43,587 nucleotides of DNA from Streptomyces cirratus (lineage in GTDB: Bacteria > Actinomycetota > Actinomycetes > Streptomycetales > Streptomycetaceae): assembly GCF_014650775.1 (NCBI RefSeq), contig NZ_BMVP01000028.1, positions 1-43,587 on the forward strand. Direction: 5' to 3'. This document shows positions 24,015-31,854 of this stretch, one piece after another. Positions within the stretch are counted from its first letter, which is position 1; every line of letters begins with the position of its first letter. The translations under genes and the position numbers were made by a program. Under the pieces are notes generated by a model. That model was not told the origin of the DNA, did no database searches, and worked only from the letters and a program-made list of their open reading frames with translations.

Positions 24015-24041
24015 AAGGCCCTGATGTCTGACCAGGGCTTT
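24015..24041 (-). terminator. terminator after the tRNA-like sequence
   Basis: On the minus strand AAAGCCCTG and CAGGGC-TT pair around a 9-base loop, ending near 24015. It starts 8 bases after the 3' end of the tRNA-like sequence. Hairpins of this 'GCCCTG...CAGGGC' kind with flanking A/T runs are common just after Streptomyces tRNA genes. Confidence 0.65.
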
Positions 24042-24048
24042 CGTTCAA

Positions 24049-24133
24049 GAGCGGATGAGGGGAATCGAACCCGCGCTATAGGGTTGGGAACCCCTCAGGA
24101 CATGATGATCATGGCCCGAGCATAGGAATCCGC
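24049..24133 (-). tRNA. tRNA-like sequence with CCC (Gly-type) anticodon, abnormal D-arm
   Basis: The minus strand reads as an 85-base tRNA-like RNA. Acceptor GCGGATT pairs with CATCCGC at six of seven positions. The T-arm has the conserved GGTTCGATTCC box. The anticodon loop is TTCCCAA (CCC, glycine) on a stem AGGGG/CCCTA that is weak at its base. The 3' half resembles actinobacterial tRNA-Gly(CCC). The D region is about 30 bases instead of about 19 and forms its own 6-bp hairpin with CATG arms rather than a D-stem. No CCA is encoded. It could be a divergent tRNA, a decayed copy, or the scar of an integration site at a tRNA 3' end. The following terminator favours transcription. Confidence 0.42.
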
Positions 24134-24182
24134 GGGTCGGCGGTTCTCATGCCCGTAAGGTCACCGGAGGTCGTCGGAGGTC

Positions 24183-25409
24183 CTACGGTTTCGGCGACGC
24201 GGGCGGTGCGGACGGTTCCGGGAGCGCATTGGGCTGGGCCTCCTTCGGGAGGGACCAGACGTGCTTCGGTGTCACGATCTTGGTGATCCTGCTGGCGATG
24301 AGGGAACTGAGGTTGCCGAACTTCCCATCGACGTCGGAGTTCACGACGATCACCAGGGTGGCGCGGTCCTGCGGGAGGCGGACGGCGATGGTCTCGTAGC
24401 CGGGGAGCTCGCCGTTGTGGCCGATCCAGCCGTTGAAATCGGCGATGCCGAGCCCGTAGCCCAACCCAGGGTGCCCGGTGGGCAGCATGCGCAGCCGCTG
24501 CGCCTGGGTGTCCGGTGCCAGCAGCCGGTCGCCGTCCGGCAGCTGCCCGCGGACCAGGGTCGGAACCCAGGTGTGCAGGTCGTCGATGGTGGAGATCGTC
24601 GCGCCGGCCGCCCAGCCCCAGGACGGGTTCCAGCCGGCGGCGTCGACGGTCGCGCCGTCCGGGGTGAAGTTCGTGTAGCCGTGCACGTACGGACTGGTGA
24701 TCTCAGCGCCGGTCGGCAGCGAGGTCGCGTGCATGCCGGCCGGTGCGAAGACGTGCCGCTGCAGGTAGGTGTGCAGTGGCTGCCCGCTGATCTTCTCGAC
24801 GAGCAGGCCGAGCAGGACGGTGTTGGTGTTCGAGTACTCCCAGCGCGCCCCGGGCGTGAAGTTCGCCGGATGCCGGAAGGCGATGTCCAGCAGCTGCTGC
24901 GGGGTCCAGGCGCGGTACGGGTCGGCCTTGAAGGCGGCCAGCCAGCGCGGGTCCTCGGTGTAGTCGTAGAGGCCGCTGCGCATCTCGCCGAGCTGCCGGA
25001 CGGTGATGCGGTCGCCGCCTGGCACCCCGTTGAGGTAAGTCGAGATCGGCGCGTCGAGCCGTACCTTCCCGTCGTCGACGAGCTGGAGGACGCCGGTGAT
25101 GGTGAAGGTCTTGGTGACGCTGCCGACGCGGGTGTGCATGTCGGTCTTGATGGGGGTGCCGGTGGTCTTGTCGGAGGTGCCGAAGGCGCGTACGTAGGCG
25201 TCGTCGCCGTCGATCCACAGGCCGACGCCCACACCAGGGATGCCGGCCTCGCGCATGGCCCCAGTGATCGCGTCGTCGAGCTCCTCGGCGATTACGTCGT
25301 CGATGCCGACCCGGCCCGGCGGGGCGGCGGCGGGGGCCTGGCCCGCGCACAGCGCGGTCAGCAGGAGGGAGGCGGCGGCCGCGACGGTGAGCGTGCGGTA
25401 CCGGCCCAT
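24183..25409 (-). CDS. secreted serine hydrolase (beta-lactamase class C/DD-peptidase family)
   Basis: 408 residues with a signal peptide (TVAAAASLLLTALCAG, cleavage about 28-30). The penicillin-binding fold has all three motifs: S97-V-T-K100, Y192-S-N194 in WEYSNTN, and H331-N-G in GWIGHNGELPGYE. Gly-rich family blocks LGEMRSGLYDY and PGARWEYSN are present. The C-terminus is Pro/Ala-rich. Such Streptomyces proteins are D,D-carboxypeptidases or esterases of the EstB type acting on peptidoglycan or peptides outside the cell; real beta-lactamase activity is unlikely to be the main role. ATG 25409 gives the signal peptide. It is divergent from the deacetylase gene at 25905. Confidence 0.93.
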   Translation of the reverse strand: MGRYRTLTVAAAASLLLTALCAGQAPAAAPPGRVGIDDVIAEELDDAITGAMREAGIPGVGVGLWIDGDDAYVRAFGTSDKTTGTPIKTDMHTRVGSVTKTFTITGVLQLVDDGKVRLDAPISTYLNGVPGGDRITVRQLGEMRSGLYDYTEDPRWLAAFKADPYRAWTPQQLLDIAFRHPANFTPGARWEYSNTNTVLLGLLVEKISGQPLHTYLQRHVFAPAGMHATSLPTGAEITSPYVHGYTNFTPDGATVDAAGWNPSWGWAAGATISTIDDLHTWVPTLVRGQLPDGDRLLAPDTQAQRLRMLPTGHPGLGYGLGIADFNGWIGHNGELPGYETIAVRLPQDRATLVIVVNSDVDGKFGNLSSLIASRITKIVTPKHVWSLPKEAQPNALPEPSAPPASPKP

Positions 25410-25904
25410 GGAGCATCACCTCTGACGCACGTCTTCGAGCGGTATCCGAATCCCCGAGCCGACCTTCACAGCGTAGGAAACCGGATCCGGGGCGGCGACC
25501 TGGGCCGCGGGAGCGGCCGCGGACACCGGCACCGCCGGCGCCTCCAGATTCCTGCAAACCTCCGCAGAAGCCCTGATCGTGCCGGGCGGCGCGGGTCAGG
25601 CAAGATCCGGAAGAGACGGCTCAGTAGGACGGTGAACCACCGCCGGGTCACAGACGGGCACCCTGACGACGGGTCCGGCGAAGGGATCCCCGGCCCGCGG
25701 CGGCCGGGTGGGCGCACGGCGAACGGCCTCGCGCTCGTCGCGCCGGTGCAGACGTCAGCGCACCGCCTACACCGGGCCCCGTCGGTGCGGCTCGCAGAGA
25801 TCACCCGGCTGCCCGGCACGGCCGCGCGGGACCCTCACCCGCTGCTCTCGCACACTCGTGGGAGCGCCGCGCGGGGTGGCGCGGTGCCCGAGGGAGCGAC
25901 CGAG
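25410..25904. other. divergent intergenic region, 495 bp
   Basis: Lies between the serine hydrolase (-) and deacetylase (+) genes and must hold both promoters. A + frame continuous with the deacetylase runs through it, but it is Arg/Pro-rich, lacks a ribosome site and shows no domain. No confident promoter pair was seen. Confidence 0.4.
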
Positions 25905-26681
25905 GTGACTGTGGGACGACGTGCCGTGTTGGAGGCGCTGCTGGCCGCGGGGCTGGGGCCCGGTCCGAACACTCTGGCCGCGCCGACGGCCCGGGGGCGC
26001 GGGACCGCTCCCGTCGCGGGCCCCCGGCCGCCGGCGGGGCTTCTCGGGCGAGAGATCCGGCGGCTACCCACGTCCCGCAGGGTGGTGGCGCTCACCTTCA
26101 ACGCCGCGTGGGACGAGAGCGGCCTGGGCACGGTACTGGCGGAGCTGCGCCGACGAAGGGCGCCCGCCACGTTCTTCCCCACGGGGATGTACGCCGAGGC
26201 CCGTCGGGCGGCCGTGCGCGCGATGGCCGAGGCGGGGCACGGGCTGGGCAACCACTCCTACAGCCACCCCTACTTCGACGACCTGAGTACGCGGGAGCGG
26301 GCGCGGGAGGTCCGCGCGGCGGATGCGGCGATCCGTAAGGCGTCGGGGGCCGAGCCCCTGCCGTTCTTCCGGTTCCCGTACAGCTCGACGACCGAGGATT
26401 CGGTTGCGGACGTCAACGACCTGGGTTACGCGGCGATCGAGTTCACCAACGACACGAACGGCTACCTGGGGCCGGCCGGCGGCATGACCGTGAACGAGGC
26501 GGTACGCAGGGCGGTGGACTCGCTGGAGCCCGGGGCCGTCCTGCAGATGCATGTGGGGAGCAGCACGGGTGACGGGGTGGTACTCGACGCCGAGGCCCTG
26601 CCGAAGATCATCGACGCGGCCCTGGAGGAGGAGTACGCGGTCGTGGACCTGCGCGAGTTCCTCGCGTCGCAAGCTCCGTGA
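25905..26681 (+). CDS. NodB-type polysaccharide deacetylase, LTFNAAW subfamily
   Basis: 258 residues with a NodB homology domain of family CE4: motif 1 VVALTFNAAWDESG, motif 2 GLGNHSYSHPYFDD (metal-binding HxxxH), motif 3 FFRFPYSS, motif 4 region EFTNDTNGYLG and motif 5 VLQMHVGS. Motif 1 lacks the usual catalytic and metal-binding Asp pair (TFDD becomes TFNA), although the HxxxH histidines remain, so activity may be lost or altered. The GTG at 25905 follows GAGGGAG by 8 bases. A twin-Arg like GRRAVLEALLAAGLG at the N-terminus suggests Tat or Sec export, weakly. The likely site of action is the cell wall. Confidence 0.86.
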   Translation: MTVGRRAVLEALLAAGLGPGPNTLAAPTARGRGTAPVAGPRPPAGLLGREIRRLPTSRRVVALTFNAAWDESGLGTVLAELRRRRAPATFFPTGMYAEARRAAVRAMAEAGHGLGNHSYSHPYFDDLSTRERAREVRAADAAIRKASGAEPLPFFRFPYSSTTEDSVADVNDLGYAAIEFTNDTNGYLGPAGGMTVNEAVRRAVDSLEPGAVLQMHVGSSTGDGVVLDAEALPKIIDAALEEEYAVVDLREFLASQAP

Positions 26682-26989
26682 CCGCGGCGGCGGGGCGCGG
26701 CTTGGCCTGCGATGTCGGCGGGATGGGCGTCCCGGTCCCGCCGACATCGCCCCCAGCCTCCCCCGCCGCCGTCGGTTCGTCGCCGGGTTGTCGCCTCGAG
26801 GCCATAGCCCCCGTGGTCGCCTCCGACCTCCTCGCCAAGGGATTCGCCGCCCGGCTGGCCGGCGGCCCCTCGGCGGACGCGTGGGAGGTCAAGCTGATGG
26901 CGTACGGGACGACTGCACGTCCATGGGCGCGGCCGACATCCATTGCCGCGTCGCCCCGTGGGGAACTCGTCGTCATCCAACAACAACGG
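26682..26989. other. gap between deacetylase and IS701 remnant
   Basis: No intact gene. A + frame contains a protein-like piece (VASDLLAKGFAARLAGGPSA, then DAWEVKLMAYG) that may be a decayed gene, but I do not recognise it. Confidence 0.3.
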
Positions 26990-27250
26990 GAGTAGCCGAG
27001 ACGGGCGAAGACGCCGATCTGGTAGTTCTCGGTGCGGCCGGCGGTGCCGGAGTATTGGCGCTGGACCCCGGCCGGGGTGATGCCCTTCTTGACGAAGCCG
27101 GTGTCGTCGACAACGAGCACCCCGCCGTCCTCACCGAGATGCCCGTCGACATAGGACTGGAGGTCGTCGTCACGGACGCTGTCTGCGTCCCAGTTTGCCC
27201 TGTTCAGCAACCGCGCGGTGGGAGCGGTAGCGGCGTCGCTGAGGTACTGG
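26990..27250 (-). pseudogene. IS701-family transposase fragment
   Basis: About 85 residues of an IS701-type transposase: LLNRANWDADSVRDD, VDGHLGEDGGVLVVDDTGFV (with the first catalytic Asp), KKGITPAGVQRQYSGTAGRT, then ENYQIGVFA. The family pattern is 'W....vrd....y....lg....vlvvDdtgf.KkG..S.GVqrQYsGtaGk..NcQigv'. Sequence upstream and downstream is unrelated, so most of the roughly 400-residue protein is gone and no inverted repeats were found. Confidence 0.8.
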
Positions 27251-27471
27251 AACATGACCCCTGACAGTGAGCATGGTGGAGGCATCGTTCGGGGGTCTGA
27301 CTCGTTCCTTGACAGTGACGTCCCGGGCGAAGGGCGCTCTTGGGGGAACTGGTGCCTCCGGGGCAACTCTGACACCATCTCAGCCGAGATGATCAACAAG
27401 GGTTTGATCCGTCTCACCTGCATCGACCTAGTCATGCAGTCGTAGAGCACTGAGAAGATCTGAGGACGACC
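27251..27471. other. leader region of the repeat-protein gene
   Basis: AT-richer than its surroundings. It ends with TGAGGACGACC directly before the TTG start of the repeat protein. No clear promoter pair could be chosen. Confidence 0.3.
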
Positions 27472-28188
27472 TTGAAGACCTTACGGACCCGCATACCGCA
27501 CCTGGTGACGGCCGTGTTGCTGCTGCTGGGTGCGATGACCGCCGCGACCGCGCAGGCGCAGGCCGCCCCTCAGCGGGTTGCGGGCAGCGCGAACGTCTGC
27601 TCCGACGCCGCCATTCCGGCCGGCTGGGTCATCACCAGCTCGTACCGGGGCAGCGGCTGCACCACCGGTGTCTGGTACACCATCGCCGATACGAGCGGGT
27701 TCAACTCCGGCTCCGTGTGCTCCCAGTCCCCCATCCCGGCAGGGTGGGTCATCACGAGCTCGTACAGCACGAGCAACTGCGCCGGCACCGGGGTCGCCTA
27801 CAACATCGGCAACACCGCCGGCCAGAACTCCGCCGCCGTGTGCTCCCAGTCCCCCATCCCCACCGGATGGGTCATCACCAGCTCGTACAGCACCAGCAAC
27901 TGCACCGGCACCGGCGTCGCCTACAACATCGGCAACACCGCCGGCCAGAGCTACGGGGTCGTGTGCTCCCAGTCCCCCATCCCCGCAGGGTGGGTCGTCA
28001 CTGGCGCGTACAGCACGAGCAACTGCACCGGCACCGGGGTCGCCTACAACATCGGCAACACCGCCGGCCAGAACTCCGCCACCGTGTGCTCCTACTCCCC
28101 CATCCCCACCGGATGGGTCGTCAGCGGCTCGTTCCGGAGCACCAGCTGCGTCGGCACGACCCTCGGCTACAACATCCGCAAGGCCTGA
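27472..28188 (+). CDS. secreted protein with five Cys-containing tandem repeats
   Basis: 238 residues. The signal peptide (TLRTRIPHLVTAVLLLLGA, cleavage after AQA near 33) is followed by five repeats of about 41 residues with consensus VCSQSPIPAGWVITSSYS, then TSNCTGTGVAYNIGNTAGQ. Each repeat has two Cys about 21 apart (VCS and NC) and a Trp, suggesting small disulfide-closed beta units. The first and last repeats are more divergent; the middle three are almost identical. I know no named family; short versions occur in Streptomyces exported proteins. TTG 27472 follows GAGGACGACC and is the only start giving the signal peptide. A strong terminator follows. Confidence 0.8.
   Translation: MKTLRTRIPHLVTAVLLLLGAMTAATAQAQAAPQRVAGSANVCSDAAIPAGWVITSSYRGSGCTTGVWYTIADTSGFNSGSVCSQSPIPAGWVITSSYSTSNCAGTGVAYNIGNTAGQNSAAVCSQSPIPTGWVITSSYSTSNCTGTGVAYNIGNTAGQSYGVVCSQSPIPAGWVVTGAYSTSNCTGTGVAYNIGNTAGQNSATVCSYSPIPTGWVVSGSFRSTSCVGTTLGYNIRKA
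27595..28185 (+). repeat. five tandem ~123-bp coding repeats
   Basis: Units begin at 27595, 27715, 27838, 27961 and 28084 (spacing 120, 123, 123, 123; the last unit is shortened). Units 2-4 are nearly identical at the DNA level as well, showing recent duplication or gene conversion. Confidence 0.9.
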
Positions 28189-28258
28189 CCGGCCGCCCTC
28201 GGGCCGGCCCAGCTCAACACGGCCCGGACCTGCCCGGCCCAGCCTGGTCGCAGCACAG

Positions 28259-28287
28259 AGCCCCGCACCGCCAGGTGCGGGGCTTTC
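28259..28287 (+). terminator. strong terminator after the repeat-protein gene
   Basis: AGCCCCGCACC and GGTGCGGGGCT form an 11-bp perfect stem with a GCCA loop, followed by TTT. It lies 70 bases after the stop. Confidence 0.85.
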
Positions 28288-28385
28288 CCATCCAACTTGC
28301 CTCAAGAATGGCCCGGCGCACCGGCGCGGCACTCAGCTCCCAGTCCCGGATGGCCTTCCGCCTCACAATCGAAGGGAGCAGCAGT

Positions 28386-28875
28386 ATGCGGTACCGCATC
28401 GTGGACAAGGCGGACTTCACCGTCGTCGGGTTCAAGACCCGGGTACCGCTGGAGCACGCGGGCCCGAACCGGCGATCACGAACTTTGTCCGCGGGATCGC
28501 CCCGCAGGCTCTGGAGCGCCTGGAGAAACTGTCGGACCAGGAGCCGCACGGCATCGTTGCGGTCTGCGACGACCTGGACCCCAGCCGCGCCGAGGGCACC
28601 GAACTCGACTACCACCAAGGCGTGATCACCTCCGCTGCCGCTCCGGAGGGCACGACCGCCTTGCTCGTCCCGGCAGGCACCTGGGCAGTCTTCACCACCT
28701 CCGGGCCGGCGCCGCAGGCCATCCAGGAGCTATGGGGGACGTGTTCACCGAGTGGTTCCCGTCGAACCCGCACCACACCTGCGCCGGCCCCGAAATCCTG
28801 CGCACCCGCCCGTCGTCGGACAGGACCAGGGCCGACGCCGAACTGTGGCTCCCGGTGGAGCCGGCGCACGGCTGA
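28386..28875 (+). pseudogene. GyrI-like effector-binding domain protein, two frameshifts
   Basis: Three frames together give a GyrI-like/AraC effector-binding (SOUL-type) protein of about 160 residues. Frame 1 from ATG 28386 (GAAGGGAG upstream) has MRYRIVDKADFTVVGFKTRV. Frame 2 has PAITNFVRGIAPQALERL, DYHQGVITSA, LLVPAGTWAVFTTSGP and AIQELWG. Frame 3 has DVFTEWFPSNPH and AELWLPVEPAHG before the stop. The family pattern ends '.ipag.wavF.~~Gp.p.a.q..w..if.eWfp.s'. Each break corresponds to one lost base, near 28460 and in the G5 run near 28735. Such proteins bind small hydrophobic drugs. It is a recent pseudogene, or carries two sequencing errors. Confidence 0.78.
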
Positions 28876-28930
28876 ACACAGCGGCATCAAAAAAACCTCT
28901 GCCGACGCCGAGCCGTCATATTGCCTTGAT

Positions 28931-29872
28931 CTACTGGTTCTGAGTGAAGGCGGCGCGGTACGCGCTGGGAGTGAGTCCCGTCCTTCTCGACAGGTGCTGG
29001 CGCAGGGAGTCCGTGGTGGCGAGGCCACTGAGCTGGGCAACCTGGCCCATCGGCAGGTCCGTTGTCTCCAGGAGCTCCTGCGCCCGGATCACGCGCTGGT
29101 GGAGAAGCCACTGCAACGGGCTCAGGCCTGTTTCGTCGTGGAACCTGCGCGTCAGCGTGCGGACGCTGGTCGTCGCATGAGCGGCGAGGTCAGCACGGGT
29201 GAGCGGTTCGTGCAGGCGATCGAGCGCCCATGCCCGGGTCGCGGCCAGCGAGGTGCCCGTCTCGGGGGGCAGTGGCCTCGCAATGAACTGTGCCTGCCCA
29301 CCCGGTCGCACCGGTGCCGCCACGACCAGTCTGGCGACGGCGTTGGCCGTCGCGGCGCCGTAGTCGGAACGGACCAGGTGCAGGCACAGATCGATGCCGG
29401 CGGACAGCCCCGCGGAAGTCAGGACATTGCCGTCCTCGACGTAAAGCACGTCGGGCCGCAGCTGGACAGAGGGGAAGCGGGCGGAGAACTCCTCGGACTT
29501 GGCCCAGTAGGTGGTGGCGCTGCGGCCGTCGAGCAGCCCGGCCTGGGCGAGAACGAACGCTCCTGTGCAGATCGCGGCTATGCGTTTACCCGCGGCCGAC
29601 GCGCGGCGCAGCGCCGCGAGGACACTCGGCTCGATGTCCTCGCGGGCACCGGTTCCGGTCACGATGACGGTGTCGGCGTCGTCGACGACCTCCAGTCCAT
29701 GGCGGACGGTGACCTCCAGACTGCTGGTGGCAACGGGACCGGGGTAGGCGGTGCAGACGCGCACCTGGTAGCCCGGGCGACCGTCTTTGATCGTCTCGCC
29801 GAGGACGAGCTCCGGAATCGACAGGTCGAAGGTGGTGGCAGGGGGTACCGCGACGACGGCAACTCGGTGCAT
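28931..29872 (-). CDS. GlxA family transcriptional regulator (DJ-1/PfpI + AraC HTH)
   Basis: 313 residues. The N-terminal DJ-1/PfpI-like domain (about 1-185) has a nucleophile-elbow Cys in AAICTGAFVLAQAGLLDG (C102). The C-terminal AraC HTH has two helix-turn-helices: LTRADLAAHATTSVRTLTRR and MGQVAQLSGLATTDSLRQHL, then RRTGLTPSAYR. Typical GlxA/FtrA length. ATG 29872 gives the usual start HRVAVVAVPPATTFDLSIPE. Divergent from the epimerase gene at 29987, with 114 bp between them, so it probably regulates that gene. The ligand is unknown. Confidence 0.94.
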   Translation of the reverse strand: MHRVAVVAVPPATTFDLSIPELVLGETIKDGRPGYQVRVCTAYPGPVATSSLEVTVRHGLEVVDDADTVIVTGTGAREDIEPSVLAALRRASAAGKRIAAICTGAFVLAQAGLLDGRSATTYWAKSEEFSARFPSVQLRPDVLYVEDGNVLTSAGLSAGIDLCLHLVRSDYGAATANAVARLVVAAPVRPGGQAQFIARPLPPETGTSLAATRAWALDRLHEPLTRADLAAHATTSVRTLTRRFHDETGLSPLQWLLHQRVIRAQELLETTDLPMGQVAQLSGLATTDSLRQHLSRRTGLTPSAYRAAFTQNQ

Positions 29873-29986
29873 GGCCCGAACCTCCGGTTGTTTGGCATTC
29901 GGGCCACTACCTTACGGATCACCCATGGCCGAGGGTGGAGCCGTTGGGGCGGGCCAGTCCCAACTCTTCGACCAGGGAGTGCGCAC

Positions 29987-30916
29987 GTGTCCTTGTACGT
30001 CATCGTTGGAGCCGGAGCCGCGGGATCGGCCGCCGCACGGCTGTTGGCGGACGCCGACCAGCAGGTCCGGCTCATCACTCGCCGGGGCAGCGGACCAGCG
30101 CACGATCGGATCGAGCGGGTGGCCGCCGACGCCACCGATACCGCGCGGCTGATCGAGCTGACCCGCGGGGCGGCGGCCCTGTTCAACTGCGCCATGCCGG
30201 CCTACGACCGTTGGCCGTCCGAGTTCCCACCGCTCGCCGCCTCGTTGCTGGCGGCAGCGGAACGAAGCGGAGCGGACTACGTCATGCTCGGGAACACCTA
30301 CGGCTACGGCCCCGTTGACGGACCCGCCACGGAGGACCTTCCCATGGCGCCAATCAGCGTCAAGGGTCGCGTCCGGGCCCAGATGTGGCACGACGCACTC
30401 GCCGCCCAGGAGAAGGGCCGGGTGCGGGTGACCGAGGTCCGGGCCAGTGACTACCTCGGTGCGGTCGCGTACTCGCCGTTCACGCTCATGGTGGGGGCAC
30501 AGGTGCTGAGAGGTGGGCCCGCCTCGTACCCGGGAGATCTCGACGCCCCACACAGCTGGACCTACACCACGGACGCGGCCCGGACACTGATCGCCGCCGC
30601 CCGCAATGAGAAGTCCTGGGGCCGCGCCTGGCATGTGCCGTCCATCTCCCAGGCCCCGGTTCGCGAGCTGGCCGCACATCTGGCCCGGGCAGCTGCCGTA
30701 CCCAGCCCCGAGCTGACACACATGACGAAGGCCGAGTTGCAGGCGATCGGACGAACCGATTCGGTCATGGCGGAGTTCCCGGAAATGCTGTATCTGTATG
30801 ATCGCCCCAACATCCTTGATGCGTCGTTCACCGCAGAGCTCTTGAACATCGCGCCCACCCCGCTCGATACGGTCCTCGGCGAGATGGCGGCGGAGCACGG
30901 CCGGCCCGGAGCCTGA
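29987..30916 (+). CDS. NAD(P)-dependent epimerase/dehydratase family protein
   Basis: 309 residues, extended short-chain dehydrogenase fold. The cofactor-binding motif is VIVGAGAAGSAAARLL at the N-terminus. YVMLGNTYGYGP contains the Tyr of the family's 'NTYGYG' block, and the C-terminal half carries the substrate-binding part (HSWTYTTDAARTL, then AWHVPS). The order of motifs fits atypical SDRs acting on nucleotide sugars or redox metabolites; the substrate cannot be told. The GTG at 29987 follows AGGGAG by 8 bases. It is divergent from the GlxA regulator, its probable controller. Confidence 0.88.
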   Translation: MSLYVIVGAGAAGSAAARLLADADQQVRLITRRGSGPAHDRIERVAADATDTARLIELTRGAAALFNCAMPAYDRWPSEFPPLAASLLAAAERSGADYVMLGNTYGYGPVDGPATEDLPMAPISVKGRVRAQMWHDALAAQEKGRVRVTEVRASDYLGAVAYSPFTLMVGAQVLRGGPASYPGDLDAPHSWTYTTDAARTLIAAARNEKSWGRAWHVPSISQAPVRELAAHLARAAAVPSPELTHMTKAELQAIGRTDSVMAEFPEMLYLYDRPNILDASFTAELLNIAPTPLDTVLGEMAAEHGRPGA

Positions 30917-30992
30917 CGAACGGTAGGTAGGCCGCACTGGGGGAATGCTGTGACGCACATGGGGGGCACCCGCGATCAAGCGGGGGTGGACA

Positions 30993-31020
30993 CCAACAGG
31001 TCCGCTTTGTCCGCTGTTGG
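30993..31020 (+). terminator. weak terminator after the epimerase gene
   Basis: CCAACAG and CTGTTGG form a 7-bp stem with a 14-base loop, 76 bases after the epimerase stop. Confidence 0.4.
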
Positions 31021-31067
31021 GCGTGTGCTCGGCAGAGCACCGTGGCCCGGGCCGGTGTTCTGCCCGG

Positions 31068-31500
31068 TCAGGCGGCTGTATCGAAACCGGAGGCGGCCGG
31101 TTCGTCTCCGCGGAGCTGGGTGAAGTCGACGTTCAGCTCCGGATCGTAAGCCTCAGGCTGGATGCCGAGTTCGTCGGTGGAGTACTCGCCGAACCGCTTG
31201 ATGTGCTCGGTCAGGTACGGCGAGATCCGGGCCAGGTCCTCGGGGCCGACGGCGTGGCCTCCTCCTGGAGCTGGCGCACGATCTCGGCGATGTCCAGGGC
31301 GTTGTGGAAGATCACCGCGTTCGTGAGCAGCGCATTGAATTTCGCGGTCTTCTCCTGCTCGCCGGGATCGTTGTCGGTGATGACGCCGCCTTGGCCGAAG
31401 CCGATCCACTGGGAGAAGCCGATGTCGAGCATGCGGAAGACGATGGACGGTGCGAAGGCCGAGCGGGACGGCCAGCGTTCGCCGGGCCCGGCCGGCTGGC
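31068..31500 (-). pseudogene. second Tn3-family transposase C-terminal remnant
   Basis: The last about 140 residues of a Tn3 transposase of a different lineage from the remnant at 4.2 kb. One frame has GQGGVITDNDPGEQEKTAKF, NALLTNAVIFHNALDIAEIV and RQLQEEA; the other, after one lost base near 31261, has GPEDLARISPYLTEHIKRFG, EYSTDELGIQPEAYDPELNV and DFTQLRG, ending at 31068. The upstream end abuts an XdhC remnant. No resolvase or 38-bp end was found. Confidence 0.85.
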
Positions 31501-31509
31501 CGTCGTTGA

Positions 31510-31785
31510 CCCAAGACCCACGACCACGCCGAGAACGCCGCACTGTGCGACGCCGCCCTGCGCACCGCAGGTCTCGGCACGATCGGACTGATCGGCTCAG
31601 CTGCCAAATGGGCGCGGTTCCGGCAACACCTGTCCAGCGAGGGCGACCACGACGACGCCGCCATCGTTCGGATCAAGACCCCCATTGGAATCACGGAGAT
31701 CACTGGCAAGGAAACCGCCACGATCGCGGTGAGCGTCGCGGCCGACCTGCTCCGGACCTTCGAACAGGAAGAACGTGCTGAGTGA
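31510..31785 (+). pseudogene. XdhC family C-terminal fragment
   Basis: 91 residues of the C-terminal (Rossmann-like) domain of an XdhC/CoxI-type molybdenum-cofactor maturation factor: THDHAENAALCDAALRTAG, LGTIGLIGSAAKWARFRQHL and IGITEITGKETATIAVSVAA, matching 'H...ALl..al......yiGliGS..k...~~~l...g~...~~i~~PIGl.igg.tP.eIAvsIaAe'. The N-terminal half is missing, and the fragment starts at the Tn3 remnant, suggesting that a xanthine dehydrogenase-type operon was cut. No xdhAB genes are nearby. Confidence 0.82.
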
Positions 31786-31854
31786 ACGTCACCACGCGAC
31801 TGGCCGTACCGTGGGGGATCGGCTTCGAAGAGGGGAACGCAACTGCGGTACAAG

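Noticed and set aside
24183..25409. True beta-lactamase resistance gene
   Set aside because: The motifs fit class C-like DD-peptidases/esterases, which are common in Streptomyces; nothing points to antibiotic hydrolysis.
27578..30916. A 1112-residue open frame on the + strand
   Set aside because: It runs through the repeat gene in a wrong frame, a terminator, and the antisense of the GlxA gene. Only its last part (from 29987) is the epimerase.
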